From Actinoallomurus iriomotensis (GTDB lineage: Bacteria > Actinomycetota > Actinomycetes > Streptosporangiales > Streptosporangiaceae): DNA of 64,000 nt. The notes below the pieces were generated by a model. The model saw nothing but the letters and a program-made list of their open reading frames with translations, had not been told where the DNA came from and ran no database searches. The translations under genes and the position numbers were made by a program. Positions 1-7,781 of this stretch are shown piece after piece (within the stretch, counting starts at the first letter, position 1; each line of letters opens with the position of its first letter). The stretch spans positions 707,898 through 771,897 of the forward strand of contig NZ_BSTJ01000001.1 in assembly GCF_030269445.1 (NCBI RefSeq), read 5' to 3'.

Positions 1-502
1 GGAGCTGACGCGGGCGCTGCGACGCTCGTCGCTCGTGCCCTCGGCCATCGAGGTGGACGGGCCGGACCCGATCACCGTGACCGTGCTGCTGGAGGGGTTC
101 GCCGGCGGCGTGCCGGCGCGCGCCGAGGCGGCCCGCGACCTCATCGGCGGCCGGATCACCGAGGAGCCACCCGGCTGGTGGGGACGGCTGCCGGACGGAG
201 AGGTGCTCGCCGAGGTGCGCGCCGCGCCCTCGAAGCTCACCGCGGTCTTCCAGGAGGCGCCCGCGCACGTCCGCGGCTCCGCCGGGCGCGGCGTCTGGCA
301 CGTCGGGCTGCCCGCCGGCGACGCGGAGCAGGCCCTCGACCGCCTCCGACGCCACGGCAGCGCCGTCGTGCTGTCCGCGCCGGACGGCACGGCCCTCGAC
401 CGGTGGGGGCCGGTACCCGCCCTGGCGCTGATGCGACGCGTCAAGGACCAGTTCGACCCGGAGCACCGCCTGTCGCCGGGACGCTTCGCAGGGGGGATCT
501 AG
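1..502 (+). CDS. glcE: Glycolate oxidase FAD-binding subunit GlcE (3' end only)
   Basis: This is the C-terminal part of a protein whose start lies left of the window; the reading frame is open from base 2. The last residues (RRVKDQFDPEHRLSPGRF) are the typical C-terminus of FAD-linked oxidases of the GlcD/GlcE family, where an Arg-Val-Lys-x-x-Phe-Asp-Pro segment closes the FAD-oxidase C-terminal domain. GlcE works with GlcD and GlcF to oxidise glycolate (or lactate) to the 2-oxo acid and pass electrons to the quinone pool. The TAG stop at 500-502 overlaps the GTG start of glcF by one base, so the two genes are translationally coupled. The GlcE assignment rests on this position directly before glcF; the visible part alone would fit any FAD-linked oxidase. 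Confidence 0.85.
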   Translation, partial: ELTRALRRSSLVPSAIEVDGPDPITVTVLLEGFAGGVPARAEAARDLIGGRITEEPPGWWGRLPDGEVLAEVRAAPSKLTAVFQEAPAHVRGSAGRGVWHVGLPAGDAEQALDRLRRHGSAVVLSAPDGTALDRWGPVPALALMRRVKDQFDPEHRLSPGRFAGGI

Positions 503-1764
503 TGGAGGACTTCCGCGAGTTGCTCGACGACTGCGTGCACTGCGGGTTCTGCCTGCCCACGTGCCCGACGTACCAGCTGTGGGGCGAGGAGATGGACTCC
601 CCGCGCGGGCGGATCCACCTGATGAGCCAGCACGAGCAGGGCGAGCCGCTCAGCGGGCCGATGATCGAGCACTTCGACCGCTGTCTCGGCTGCATGGCCT
701 GTGTGACCGCGTGCCCGTCGGGCGTCAAGTACGACCGGCTCATCGAGGTCACCAGGGCCAAGGTCGAGGACGAACGGCCGCGCGGTCGTACCGATCGGCT
801 GCTCCGCGAGGCGATCTTCGCGTTCTTCCCGTACCCGAAGCGCCTTCGTCTCCTGCGCGGGCCGCTCCGCGCGTACCAGGCATCCAAGATCAACATGGCG
901 CCCCTGCTGAACCGGATCTCGCCGACGCTGGCGGCCATGGAGCGGCTGGCGCCGCCGCGCGCCTCCCATGTGCGCCTGCCCGAGCGCGTCGCCGCCCGCG
1001 GCGAGCGCCGCGCCGTCGTCGGCATGCTGACCGGCTGCGTGCAGCGGGAGTTCTTCCCCGGCGTCAACGCCGCGACCGCGCGCGTCCTGGCGATGGAGGG
1101 CTGCGACGTCGTCATCTCCAAGGACCAGGGCTGCTGCGGGGCGCTGTCACTGCACTCCGGGCGGGCGGCGGAGGCCAGGGCGTTCGCCAAGAAGACCATC
1201 GAGACCTTCGCCGACGTGGACGTGGTGGTCGTCAACGCGGCCGGGTGCGGCTCGGCGATGAAGGACTACGGCGACGTGCTGGCCGACGAGCCCGAGTGGG
1301 CGGAACGGGCACGGGAGTTCTCGGTCAAGACACGCGACCTCACCGAGTACCTCGCCGAGCTGGGGCCGCGCGCCACCCGCCATCCGCTGGAGATCACGGT
1401 CGCCTACCACGACGCCTGCCACCTCGCCCACGCCCAGGGCATCCGCGTCCAGCCGCGCGCGCTGCTCGCGGGCATCCCCGGCCTGGAGATCCGCGAGATC
1501 GCCGACCCGGAGATCTGCTGTGGTTCGGCGGGCGTCTACAACCTGCTGCAGCCCGAGGCCGCCGGTGAGCTCGGCGACCGCAAGGCCGCGAACGTGTCGG
1601 CGACCGGAGCGGACCTGCTCGTGGCCGCCAACCCGGGCTGCTCGTTGCAGATCGCCACGGCGCTGCGCCGCCGGGGCGAGGAGATCGCGGTGGCACACAC
1701 CGCGGAAGTGCTCGACGCGTCCATTCGGGGGATCGGCAAGGAGCAGTTGTCCCCTCGGAGGTGA
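502..1764 (+). CDS. glcF: Glycolate oxidase iron-sulfur subunit GlcF
   Basis: A 420-residue iron-sulfur subunit. Two ferredoxin-type 4Fe-4S motifs lie near the N-terminus (CVHCGFCLPTCPTY from about residue 11, then CLGCMACVTACPSG from about residue 59). Two CCG domains follow, with CCGALSLHSG in the middle and ACHLAHAQG...CCGSAGVYN near the end. It transfers electrons from the flavin subunits to the membrane. The GTG at 502 is chosen because it overlaps the glcE stop and lies just ahead of the first cluster. The frame is open further upstream, but that stretch only shadows glcE. The lactate/glycolate permease follows directly, so the operon couples uptake to oxidation. Confidence 0.93.
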   Translation: MEDFRELLDDCVHCGFCLPTCPTYQLWGEEMDSPRGRIHLMSQHEQGEPLSGPMIEHFDRCLGCMACVTACPSGVKYDRLIEVTRAKVEDERPRGRTDRLLREAIFAFFPYPKRLRLLRGPLRAYQASKINMAPLLNRISPTLAAMERLAPPRASHVRLPERVAARGERRAVVGMLTGCVQREFFPGVNAATARVLAMEGCDVVISKDQGCCGALSLHSGRAAEARAFAKKTIETFADVDVVVVNAAGCGSAMKDYGDVLADEPEWAERAREFSVKTRDLTEYLAELGPRATRHPLEITVAYHDACHLAHAQGIRVQPRALLAGIPGLEIREIADPEICCGSAGVYNLLQPEAAGELGDRKAANVSATGADLLVAANPGCSLQIATALRRRGEEIAVAHTAEVLDASIRGIGKEQLSPRR

Positions 1765-1770
1765 CCCCCG

Positions 1771-3420
1771 TTGTACCGCCAAGTGCTCGATCCCGTCGCT
1801 CATTCCCTGGCGTGGAGCTCGCTGGTCTCGGCGCTCCCCCTGCTCACCCTGTTCGTACTGCTGGGTCTCGTGCGGATGCGCGCGTGGCTGGCCTCGGTCA
1901 TCGCCCTGGCGGTGTCGGTGGTCGTCGCGATCGGGGCGTACGGCATGCCCACCGGCCAGGCGCTGCTCGCCGGCGGTGAAGGGGCGGTGTTCGGCTTCTT
2001 CCCGATCCTGTGGATCGTCATCAACGCGATCTGGATCTACACGATGACCGTCGAGACCGGGCACTTCGACGTGCTCCGACGGACGTTCGCCCAGGTCAGC
2101 GACGACCAGCGCATCCAGGCGATCATCATCGCGTTCTCCTTCGGCGCGCTGCTGGAGGCCCTGGCCGGGTTCGGCACGCCGGTGGCGATCACCTCGGTGA
2201 TGCTCATCGCGATGGGCTTCAAGCCGCTCAAGGCCGCGGTGGTCGCGCTGGTCGCCAACACCGCGCCGGTCGCGTTCGGCGCGATGGCCATCCCGATCAT
2301 CACCCTCGGCGGCGTGACGCACATGTCGAGCGACACCCTCGGCGCCATGGTCGGCCACCAGACGCCGATCCTCGCGGTGTTCGTGCCGCTCGTGCTGGTG
2401 TTCATCGTCGACGGCCGCCGCGGCGTCGCGCAGACGTGGGTGGCGGCGCTGACCGCGGGCGTGGCGTTCGGCCTCGCGCAGTGGATCACCTCGAACCACC
2501 TGTCGGTGCCGCTCACCGACATCGTCGCGTCGCTGTTCTCGGTGGTCGTCCTCGTCGCGCTGCTGCGCGTCTGGCAGCCGGGTGAGACGCTCGGCGGGCC
2601 CGAGCCCCGTACGGTCGTCGCGGGCGGGGCGGCCGACGAGCCGACGCCGGAGTTCGCCGGACGGGTCGCGCGCCCGGACGCGCGTGCGGAGGTCGTACGG
2701 GCGTGGGCGCCGTACGCGATCATCATCGCGGTCTTCGTGCTCGCGCAGATCAACCCGATCAAGGGCTGGCTCGACGAGCCGACCAGGACGGTGAACTGGC
2801 CGGGCCTGCACATCACCGGCGCCTCCGGCAAGGTCTCGACACTGCCGCAGTTCAAGATCAACTGGCTGAACGCGGCGGGGACCCTGCTGCTGATCTCCGG
2901 TGTGTTCAGCGCGATCGCGCTGAAGGTCGGCGTGGCGCGGGCGCTGCGCGCGTACCGGGCCACACTCGTGCAGCTGCGCTGGGCGATCGTCACGGTCATG
3001 GCGGTGCTGGGCCTCGCGTACGTGATGAACGCCTCCGGCCAGACGATCACGCTCGGCACCTGGATGGCGGGCGCCGGCGGCTTCTTCGCGTTCCTCTCCC
3101 CCGTCCTCGGCTGGCTCGGCACCGCGGTCACCGGCTCGGACACCTCCTCCAACTCGCTGTTCGGCGCCCTGCAGGTGGCCGCCGCCGGCAAGGCGAACCT
3201 GTCGCCGCTGCTGATGGCGGCCTCCAACAGCTCCGGCGGTGTGCTCGGGAAGATGGTGTCGCCGCAGAACCTCGCGATCGCCGCGGCGGCCGTCGGCATG
3301 GACGGCAAGGAGGGCGACATCTTCCGCCGGGTGATCCTGTGGAGCCTGGTCTTCCTCGCCGGAATGTGCGTGCTCGCGCTTCTGCAGTCCGTCGCGGTCC
3401 TGTCATGGATGGTGCCCTGA
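1771..3420 (+). CDS. L-lactate/glycolate permease, LctP family
   Basis: A 549-residue polytopic membrane protein of the lactate permease (LctP/GlcA) family. Many hydrophobic segments alternate with family-typical glycine-rich stretches such as ALLEALAGFGTPVAIT (around residue 130) and the late GSDTSSNSLFGALQ and ASNSSGGVLGKMVSPQN. It should import L-lactate or glycolate with protons. The start is a TTG at 1771, supported by an AGGAGGT-like site (CGGAGGTG, 1755-1762) that overlaps the glcF stop; no better start gives the full first membrane helix. It is the last gene of the glc operon. Whether lactate or glycolate is the physiological substrate cannot be told from sequence. Confidence 0.92.
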   Translation: MYRQVLDPVAHSLAWSSLVSALPLLTLFVLLGLVRMRAWLASVIALAVSVVVAIGAYGMPTGQALLAGGEGAVFGFFPILWIVINAIWIYTMTVETGHFDVLRRTFAQVSDDQRIQAIIIAFSFGALLEALAGFGTPVAITSVMLIAMGFKPLKAAVVALVANTAPVAFGAMAIPIITLGGVTHMSSDTLGAMVGHQTPILAVFVPLVLVFIVDGRRGVAQTWVAALTAGVAFGLAQWITSNHLSVPLTDIVASLFSVVVLVALLRVWQPGETLGGPEPRTVVAGGAADEPTPEFAGRVARPDARAEVVRAWAPYAIIIAVFVLAQINPIKGWLDEPTRTVNWPGLHITGASGKVSTLPQFKINWLNAAGTLLLISGVFSAIALKVGVARALRAYRATLVQLRWAIVTVMAVLGLAYVMNASGQTITLGTWMAGAGGFFAFLSPVLGWLGTAVTGSDTSSNSLFGALQVAAAGKANLSPLLMAASNSSGGVLGKMVSPQNLAIAAAAVGMDGKEGDIFRRVILWSLVFLAGMCVLALLQSVAVLSWMVP

Positions 3421-3544
3421 CCAGGAGTCATCCGTACAGTCGCGGCGTTTCCGCAGGTCGGTTTGCTATGTTTTGGGGCTTATGCGGCGGTGCTCCGTGG
3501 TGTCACGGAGCGCCGCCGACCCGCCGACCCGGGACCTGGAAGCC

Positions 3545-4267
3545 ATGGCACGGAGTCACTCGCGCAGAAGCGCGCACAGAAGGAAGAGACAGAGCCGGCG
3601 CACCGCCGGTCTCGGCATCGCGGGCGGCGTGCTCGGCGTCGGCGCGGTGGCGGGCCTCATCGTCGGCGTGCGCGCGCACGGCGACCACGGCATGCCGGCA
3701 CCGCGTACGGTGGCCGCCCGGACGAGCGCCGGACCGGGCTCCGGCGTCAGCAGCCTGTCGCGGCTGAAGACCGGCTCCCGGCTCGACGTCAGCACGCCGG
3801 ACGGCTACTCGTACTCTCTCGCCGCGGTCAAGGCCGGGACGGCCGAGCGGCCGCTCGCCAGCACGACGGTACGGCCGGCGGACGGCACCACGCTCGGCTA
3901 CCTCGACTACGTGATCACGAACACCGGCACCGACGCCGCGCTGCTGGACTTCCCCGCCGACCTGTTCGTCAAGCGGTCCCGGGTGCCGGCGAGCGTACTG
4001 GCCGAGAACCGCTGCATGCCGCAGCCGGGCGCGCCGTCGGACATGTGCACGCTGCCCGACCACACCGACGTGGTCAACACGCTCGGCTTCGCGCCGCCGC
4101 GCTCGGAGGACGGGGACCAGTACATCCCGGCGGGCGCGAGCTACCTCGTCCGGGTCGCCACCGACATGCCGGTCGAGGCCTCCGTCACTCCGCAGGACAT
4201 GGGGCTGTACGTCTGGAACCCCCGCTTCACGCAGAACCGGCGCGCGGTCGAGGTACCCCTCCCCTGA
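3545..4267 (+). CDS. Hypothetical membrane-anchored or secreted protein
   Basis: A 240-residue protein of unknown function. It has a very basic N-terminus (MARSHSRRSAHRRKRQ), then one hydrophobic segment (about residues 23-43, GIAGGVLGVGAVAGLIVGV), then an extracytoplasmic domain rich in beta-type sequence. The domain holds two cysteines in the span NRCMPQP...DMCTLP and resembles DUF4352-like immunoglobulin-type domains in length and pattern, but I cannot assign a family firmly. The ATG at 3545 is preferred over an in-frame start at 3473, because the basic/hydrophobic anchor then starts at the N-terminus and a GGAAG lies upstream. It precedes a two-component system, so it could be a target of that pathway (inference). 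Confidence 0.7.
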   Translation: MARSHSRRSAHRRKRQSRRTAGLGIAGGVLGVGAVAGLIVGVRAHGDHGMPAPRTVAARTSAGPGSGVSSLSRLKTGSRLDVSTPDGYSYSLAAVKAGTAERPLASTTVRPADGTTLGYLDYVITNTGTDAALLDFPADLFVKRSRVPASVLAENRCMPQPGAPSDMCTLPDHTDVVNTLGFAPPRSEDGDQYIPAGASYLVRVATDMPVEASVTPQDMGLYVWNPRFTQNRRAVEVPLP

Positions 4268-4280
4268 CCAGCTGAGATTT

Positions 4281-4290
4281 GGATGAGAAA
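4281..4290. promoter_or_regulatory. Candidate response-regulator box, copy 1
   Basis: The 10-mer GGATGAGAAA lies 49 bases upstream of the response-regulator start. The exact reverse complement occurs at 6420-6429, in front of the GT2-GtrA gene. A shared motif in the only two gaps of this cluster is what one expects for binding by the encoded regulator. This is inference from repetition only. Confidence 0.35.
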
Positions 4291-4338
4291 CCTCGCCACC
4301 TGCCCTGATCGGTCGCGACGGCGGATACCGTCATTGAC

Positions 4339-5007
4339 GTGCGCATTCTGGTCGTAGACGACGAACCCGCGGTCCGTGAGTCTCTCGCGAGCAGCCTCGC
4401 GTTCGAGGACTATGAGGTGGTCACCGCCGCCGACGGCGTGGCGGCGCTCGACGAGCTCGACCGGACCCAGCCCGACCTGGCCGTTCTCGACATCCTGATG
4501 CCCCGCATGGACGGCCTCACCGCGTGCCGCCGCCTGCGCGCCCGCGGGGAGACGCTGCCGGTCCTCATGCTGACCGCGCGGGACACGGTCGGCGACCGGG
4601 TCACCGGACTGGACGCCGGCGCGGACGACTATCTCGTCAAACCGTTCGAGCTGGACGAACTCCTCGCGCGGGTACGGGCGCTGCTGCGCCGCAGCGTGGT
4701 GACGACCCGCGGCGGCGAGCTCCTGGAGTACGCCGGCCTGCGAATGAACACCGTGACCCGCGAGGTGAGCCGCGACGGCCGCGCACTCGAACTCACCCGC
4801 ACCGAGTACTCCCTGCTGGAGCTCTTCCTCACCCACCCGCGCCAGGTGCTGACCCGCGAGCAGATCCTCAAGGCGGTGTGGGGCTTCGACTTCGAGCCGT
4901 CGTCCAACTCCCTGGACGTGTACGTCATGTACCTGCGTCGCAAGATGGGCGAACCGCGTCTGATCAACACCGTCCGCGGCGTCGGCTACGTCCTGCGCTC
5001 CTCGTGA
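4339..5007 (+). CDS. OmpR-family response regulator (MprA-like)
   Basis: A 222-residue two-domain regulator. The receiver domain has the acidic pair D7/D8, phosphoacceptor D51 (in LDILMP) and K101 (in YLVKPFE). The C-terminal winged helix carries the conserved [16 protein letters not shown] start, the [16 protein letters not shown] recognition region and the [10 protein letters not shown] ending. By family and pairing it resembles mycobacterial MprA, which controls envelope-stress genes. The start is the GTG at 4339, where the beta-1 strand MRILVVDDE begins. The sensor kinase follows 24 bases downstream, so the pair is co-transcribed. Targets are probably the glycosyltransferases just downstream (inference from the shared 10-mer). 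Confidence 0.93.
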   Translation: MRILVVDDEPAVRESLASSLAFEDYEVVTAADGVAALDELDRTQPDLAVLDILMPRMDGLTACRRLRARGETLPVLMLTARDTVGDRVTGLDAGADDYLVKPFELDELLARVRALLRRSVVTTRGGELLEYAGLRMNTVTREVSRDGRALELTRTEYSLLELFLTHPRQVLTREQILKAVWGFDFEPSSNSLDVYVMYLRRKMGEPRLINTVRGVGYVLRSS

Positions 5008-5031
5008 CGGCCTGCCTCTAGGAGGGATCGC

Positions 5032-6414
5032 GTGAGACGGCATCTTTCCTTGCGCACCCGGCTGGCCGTACTGACCAGCCTCGCCGTCGCCGTGGCCGTG
5101 GCGGCCTGCGCGGTCGGCTGCTGGTTCGTCGTACGCGGACGGCTGATCGACCAGCTCGACCAGTCGCTGTCGGGGGGACCGCGCGCCGGCGGGCCGCCCG
5201 GCGCGAACGCGAGGCCCGGATCGGCGCGCTCCATCTGCGACCTGCAGCCGCGGAAGGACGACCCCTTCCGCGGGTACCAGCCGACGCTGCAGGTCATCTC
5301 GCCGGACGGCACCTACTGCAGCTCGCCGGGGACCTCCCCGCTGAAGGTCGTGCCCGGCGACGTCGCCATCGCCCGCGGTCAGAAGCAGGCCACCTACCGC
5401 GACGGCCAGACCGCGGACGGCACCCCGATGCGGGTGTTCACGCACCGCGACCCCAGCGGCTTCGCGGTGTCGGTGGCCAAACCGCTCGCCCAGGTCAACG
5501 AGTCGCTGAACAGCCTCGCCCTGCTCCTCGTCGCGGTCGCGGCCGTCGGCGTCGTCGGGGCGGCGGTCGCGGGCCTGCTCATCGCCCGCGCCGGTCTGGC
5601 GCCCGTGGACCGGCTGACCGACGTGGTCGAGCACATCGCGCGCACCGAGAAGCTGGACACCGCCATCCCGGTGGAGGGACGGGACGAGATCGCCCGGCTG
5701 AGCCGGTCGTTCAACAGCATGACCCGTGCGCTGGCCGGGTCTCGCGAGCGGCAGCAGCGGCTGATCGTGGACGCCGGCCACGAGCTGCGCACGCCCCTGA
5801 CCAGCCTGCGCACCAACGTCGACCTGATGCTCCGCAGCGAGGAGACGGGCCGTCCGCTGCCCGACGACGGCAAGAAACGGCTGCTGGTCAACGTGAAGGC
5901 GCAGCTCGTGGAGCTGTCCAGCCTGGTCGGCGACCTCCTCGACCTGGCGCGCGACGAGGACGTCGCCGACGTGGGCCCCGTCCCGCTGCACGAGGTGGCC
6001 GAGAACGCGGTGCGCCGCGTACGCCCGCGAGGGCCGACGCTGCGGATCGAGGACGAGATCTCGCCGTGGTACGTGCGCGGGGACGCCGCGGCGCTCGAAC
6101 GCGCCCTGGTGAACCTCCTGGACAATGCGATCAAGTTCAGCCCGCCGGGCGGCACCGTGTCGGTCCGCCTCCGCGATGGGGAGCTGACCGTACGGGACGA
6201 GGGGCCGGGCATTCCGGACGAGGACCGGCCGTACGTCTTCGACCGCTTCTGGCGTTCGCCGTCCGCGCGGGGGCTGCCGGGGTCGGGCCTGGGGCTGGCC
6301 ATCGCGGCCCGTGCCGTACGGGACGCGGGCGGGGAGATCCGGCTGGATCCGGCGCCCGGCGGCGGCACGGCGGCCTGGATGAAACTGCCCGGAACCCCGG
6401 CTCCGGCCCCTTGA
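5032..6414 (+). CDS. Sensor histidine kinase (MprB-like)
   Basis: A 460-residue membrane kinase. It has a first membrane helix near residues 13-33, an extracytoplasmic sensor domain with two cysteines (ICDLQP and TYCSSPG), and a second helix near 163-187. A HAMP linker follows, then the dimerisation/phosphoacceptor helix with His250 in DAGHELRTPLTSLR. The ATP-binding domain shows N box (NLLDNAIKFSPPGG), G1 (DEGPGIPDEDRPYVFDRFWR) and G2 (GSGLGLAIAARAV). The GTG start at 5032 follows an AGGAGGG site at 5020-5026. It phosphorylates the regulator encoded immediately upstream. The sensed signal is unknown; envelope stress is suggested by similarity to MprB. Confidence 0.93.
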   Translation: MRRHLSLRTRLAVLTSLAVAVAVAACAVGCWFVVRGRLIDQLDQSLSGGPRAGGPPGANARPGSARSICDLQPRKDDPFRGYQPTLQVISPDGTYCSSPGTSPLKVVPGDVAIARGQKQATYRDGQTADGTPMRVFTHRDPSGFAVSVAKPLAQVNESLNSLALLLVAVAAVGVVGAAVAGLLIARAGLAPVDRLTDVVEHIARTEKLDTAIPVEGRDEIARLSRSFNSMTRALAGSRERQQRLIVDAGHELRTPLTSLRTNVDLMLRSEETGRPLPDDGKKRLLVNVKAQLVELSSLVGDLLDLARDEDVADVGPVPLHEVAENAVRRVRPRGPTLRIEDEISPWYVRGDAAALERALVNLLDNAIKFSPPGGTVSVRLRDGELTVRDEGPGIPDEDRPYVFDRFWRSPSARGLPGSGLGLAIAARAVRDAGGEIRLDPAPGGGTAAWMKLPGTPAPAP

Positions 6415-6419
6415 TCCGC

Positions 6420-6429
6420 TTTCTCATCC
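6420..6429. promoter_or_regulatory. Candidate response-regulator box, copy 2
   Basis: TTTCTCATCC is the exact reverse complement of the 10-mer at 4281-4290. It lies in the 137-bp gap before the GT2-GtrA gene, followed by GGTTAAGAAACGG, which contains a related AAGAAAC core. It is a plausible autoregulatory or target site of the MprA-like regulator, not demonstrated. Confidence 0.35.
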
Positions 6430-6551
6430 GCGGTTAAGAAACGGCTCACTCGGCTCCCACGCTCGCCCGCGACCTTGATGGTCATGAGCGAACGGAGTGA
6501 GCGAATCGATGACACTGCGCGCCTGGTCTCTCCTCCGACGAAGGAGGACTC

Positions 6552-7781
6552 ATGAGCGAGATTTCCCTGTCGGCCGGGCCGCAGGCGCGGCCGGGCATGG
6601 TCTTTGAGGCGCGCGGTCCTCTCATCGAGATCGCGATCCCGGTCTACAACGAAGAACACATCCTGGCCGCCAGCGTGCGACGCCTCCACACCTACCTGCT
6701 CGAGACGTTCCCGTACCGGTTCGTGATCACGATCGTGGACAACGCGAGCACGGACCGGACATGGGACGTCGCGTCGCGGCTGGCGCTGCGGTTCTCCGAG
6801 GTCGAGGCCGTACGGCTGCCCCAGAAGGGGCGCGGCCGTGCGCTGCGTCACGTGTGGGGCACCAGCGTGGCCGACGTCGTCGCGTACATGGACGTGGACC
6901 TGTCCACGGACCTCGACGCGTTCCTGCCGCTGATCGCGCCCCTCGTGTCCGGCCACAGCGACCTGGCCATCGGCAGCCGCCTGTCGCGCGGCTCGGCGGT
7001 CGTCCGCGGCCCGCGCCGCGAGGTGATCTCCCGCATCTACAACCTGATGCTCCGCACGACGCTCGCGGCCCGGTTCTCGGACGCGCAGTGCGGGTTCAAG
7101 GCGGGCCGGGCGGAGATCGTACGGGCGCTGCTCCCGGCGGTGGAGGACGAGGAGTGGTTCTTCGACACCGAACTGCTGCTGCTCGCCGAGCGGAACGGAC
7201 TGCGGATCCACGAGGTGCCGGTCGACTGGGTCGATGACCCGGACAGCCGCGTCGACGTCGTCCGTACCGCCCTGGACGACCTGCGGGGAATGCTGCGCAT
7301 GGGACGCCGATGGCTCGCCGGAGCGCTGCGGGTGCAGGTGCCGTCGCGGCGGCTGCCCGCCGGGATGCGGGCGCAGGTGCCGAGCTTCGCCGTCATCGGG
7401 CTGGTCAGCACGATCGCCCAGCTCGTCCTGTACGGGCTTTTGCGGCTTCTCATGCCGGTCGTTCTCGCGAATGTGGTCTCCTATTTCCTCGCCGCCATCG
7501 CCAACACGGCCGCGAACCGGCGGTTCACCTTCGGCGTGGTCGGCACCCGGCGGATCGTCCGGCACCAGCTCGAAGGCGGGGTCGCGTTCCTCGTGGGACT
7601 CGGCGTGAGCACCCTCGGGCTGTTCGCGGTGCACGCCGCGTGGCCGCACGCGTCGCGGTTCGTCGAACTGGCCGCGCTGCTGGCCCTGAACCTGTTCGCC
7701 GCGGCGATCCGCTTCGCGCTGCTGCGCGCGTGGGTGTTCCACCCGCGGCGGACGCCGGACCTGGAAGAGGAGACCCGATGA
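6552..7781 (+). CDS. GT2 polyprenyl-phosphate glycosyltransferase with GtrA domain
   Basis: A 409-residue fusion. The N-terminal half is a dolichol-phosphate-mannose-synthase-like GT2 domain: IAIPVYNEE opens the fold, DNASTDRTW binds nucleotide, and MDVDLSTDL is the DxD-type metal site. The C-terminal part (about 275-400) is a GtrA-type membrane domain with about four helices, beginning VPSFAVIGLVSTIAQLVLYGLL. Such proteins load a sugar onto polyprenyl phosphate and help present it across the membrane. A strong AAGGAGG (6540-6546) precedes the ATG. The stop overlaps the start of the GT39 gene in ATGA, so donor synthesis and transfer are coupled. The sugar is unknown. Confidence 0.9.
   Translation: MSEISLSAGPQARPGMVFEARGPLIEIAIPVYNEEHILAASVRRLHTYLLETFPYRFVITIVDNASTDRTWDVASRLALRFSEVEAVRLPQKGRGRALRHVWGTSVADVVAYMDVDLSTDLDAFLPLIAPLVSGHSDLAIGSRLSRGSAVVRGPRREVISRIYNLMLRTTLAARFSDAQCGFKAGRAEIVRALLPAVEDEEWFFDTELLLLAERNGLRIHEVPVDWVDDPDSRVDVVRTALDDLRGMLRMGRRWLAGALRVQVPSRRLPAGMRAQVPSFAVIGLVSTIAQLVLYGLLRLLMPVVLANVVSYFLAAIANTAANRRFTFGVVGTRRIVRHQLEGGVAFLVGLGVSTLGLFAVHAAWPHASRFVELAALLALNLFAAAIRFALLRAWVFHPRRTPDLEEETR

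Noticed and set aside
1147-2811. Long antisense open frame opposite glcF and the permease (554 codons)
   Set aside because: Arg/Asp/His-rich shadow created by GC-rich third positions; no family pattern and no ribosome site.
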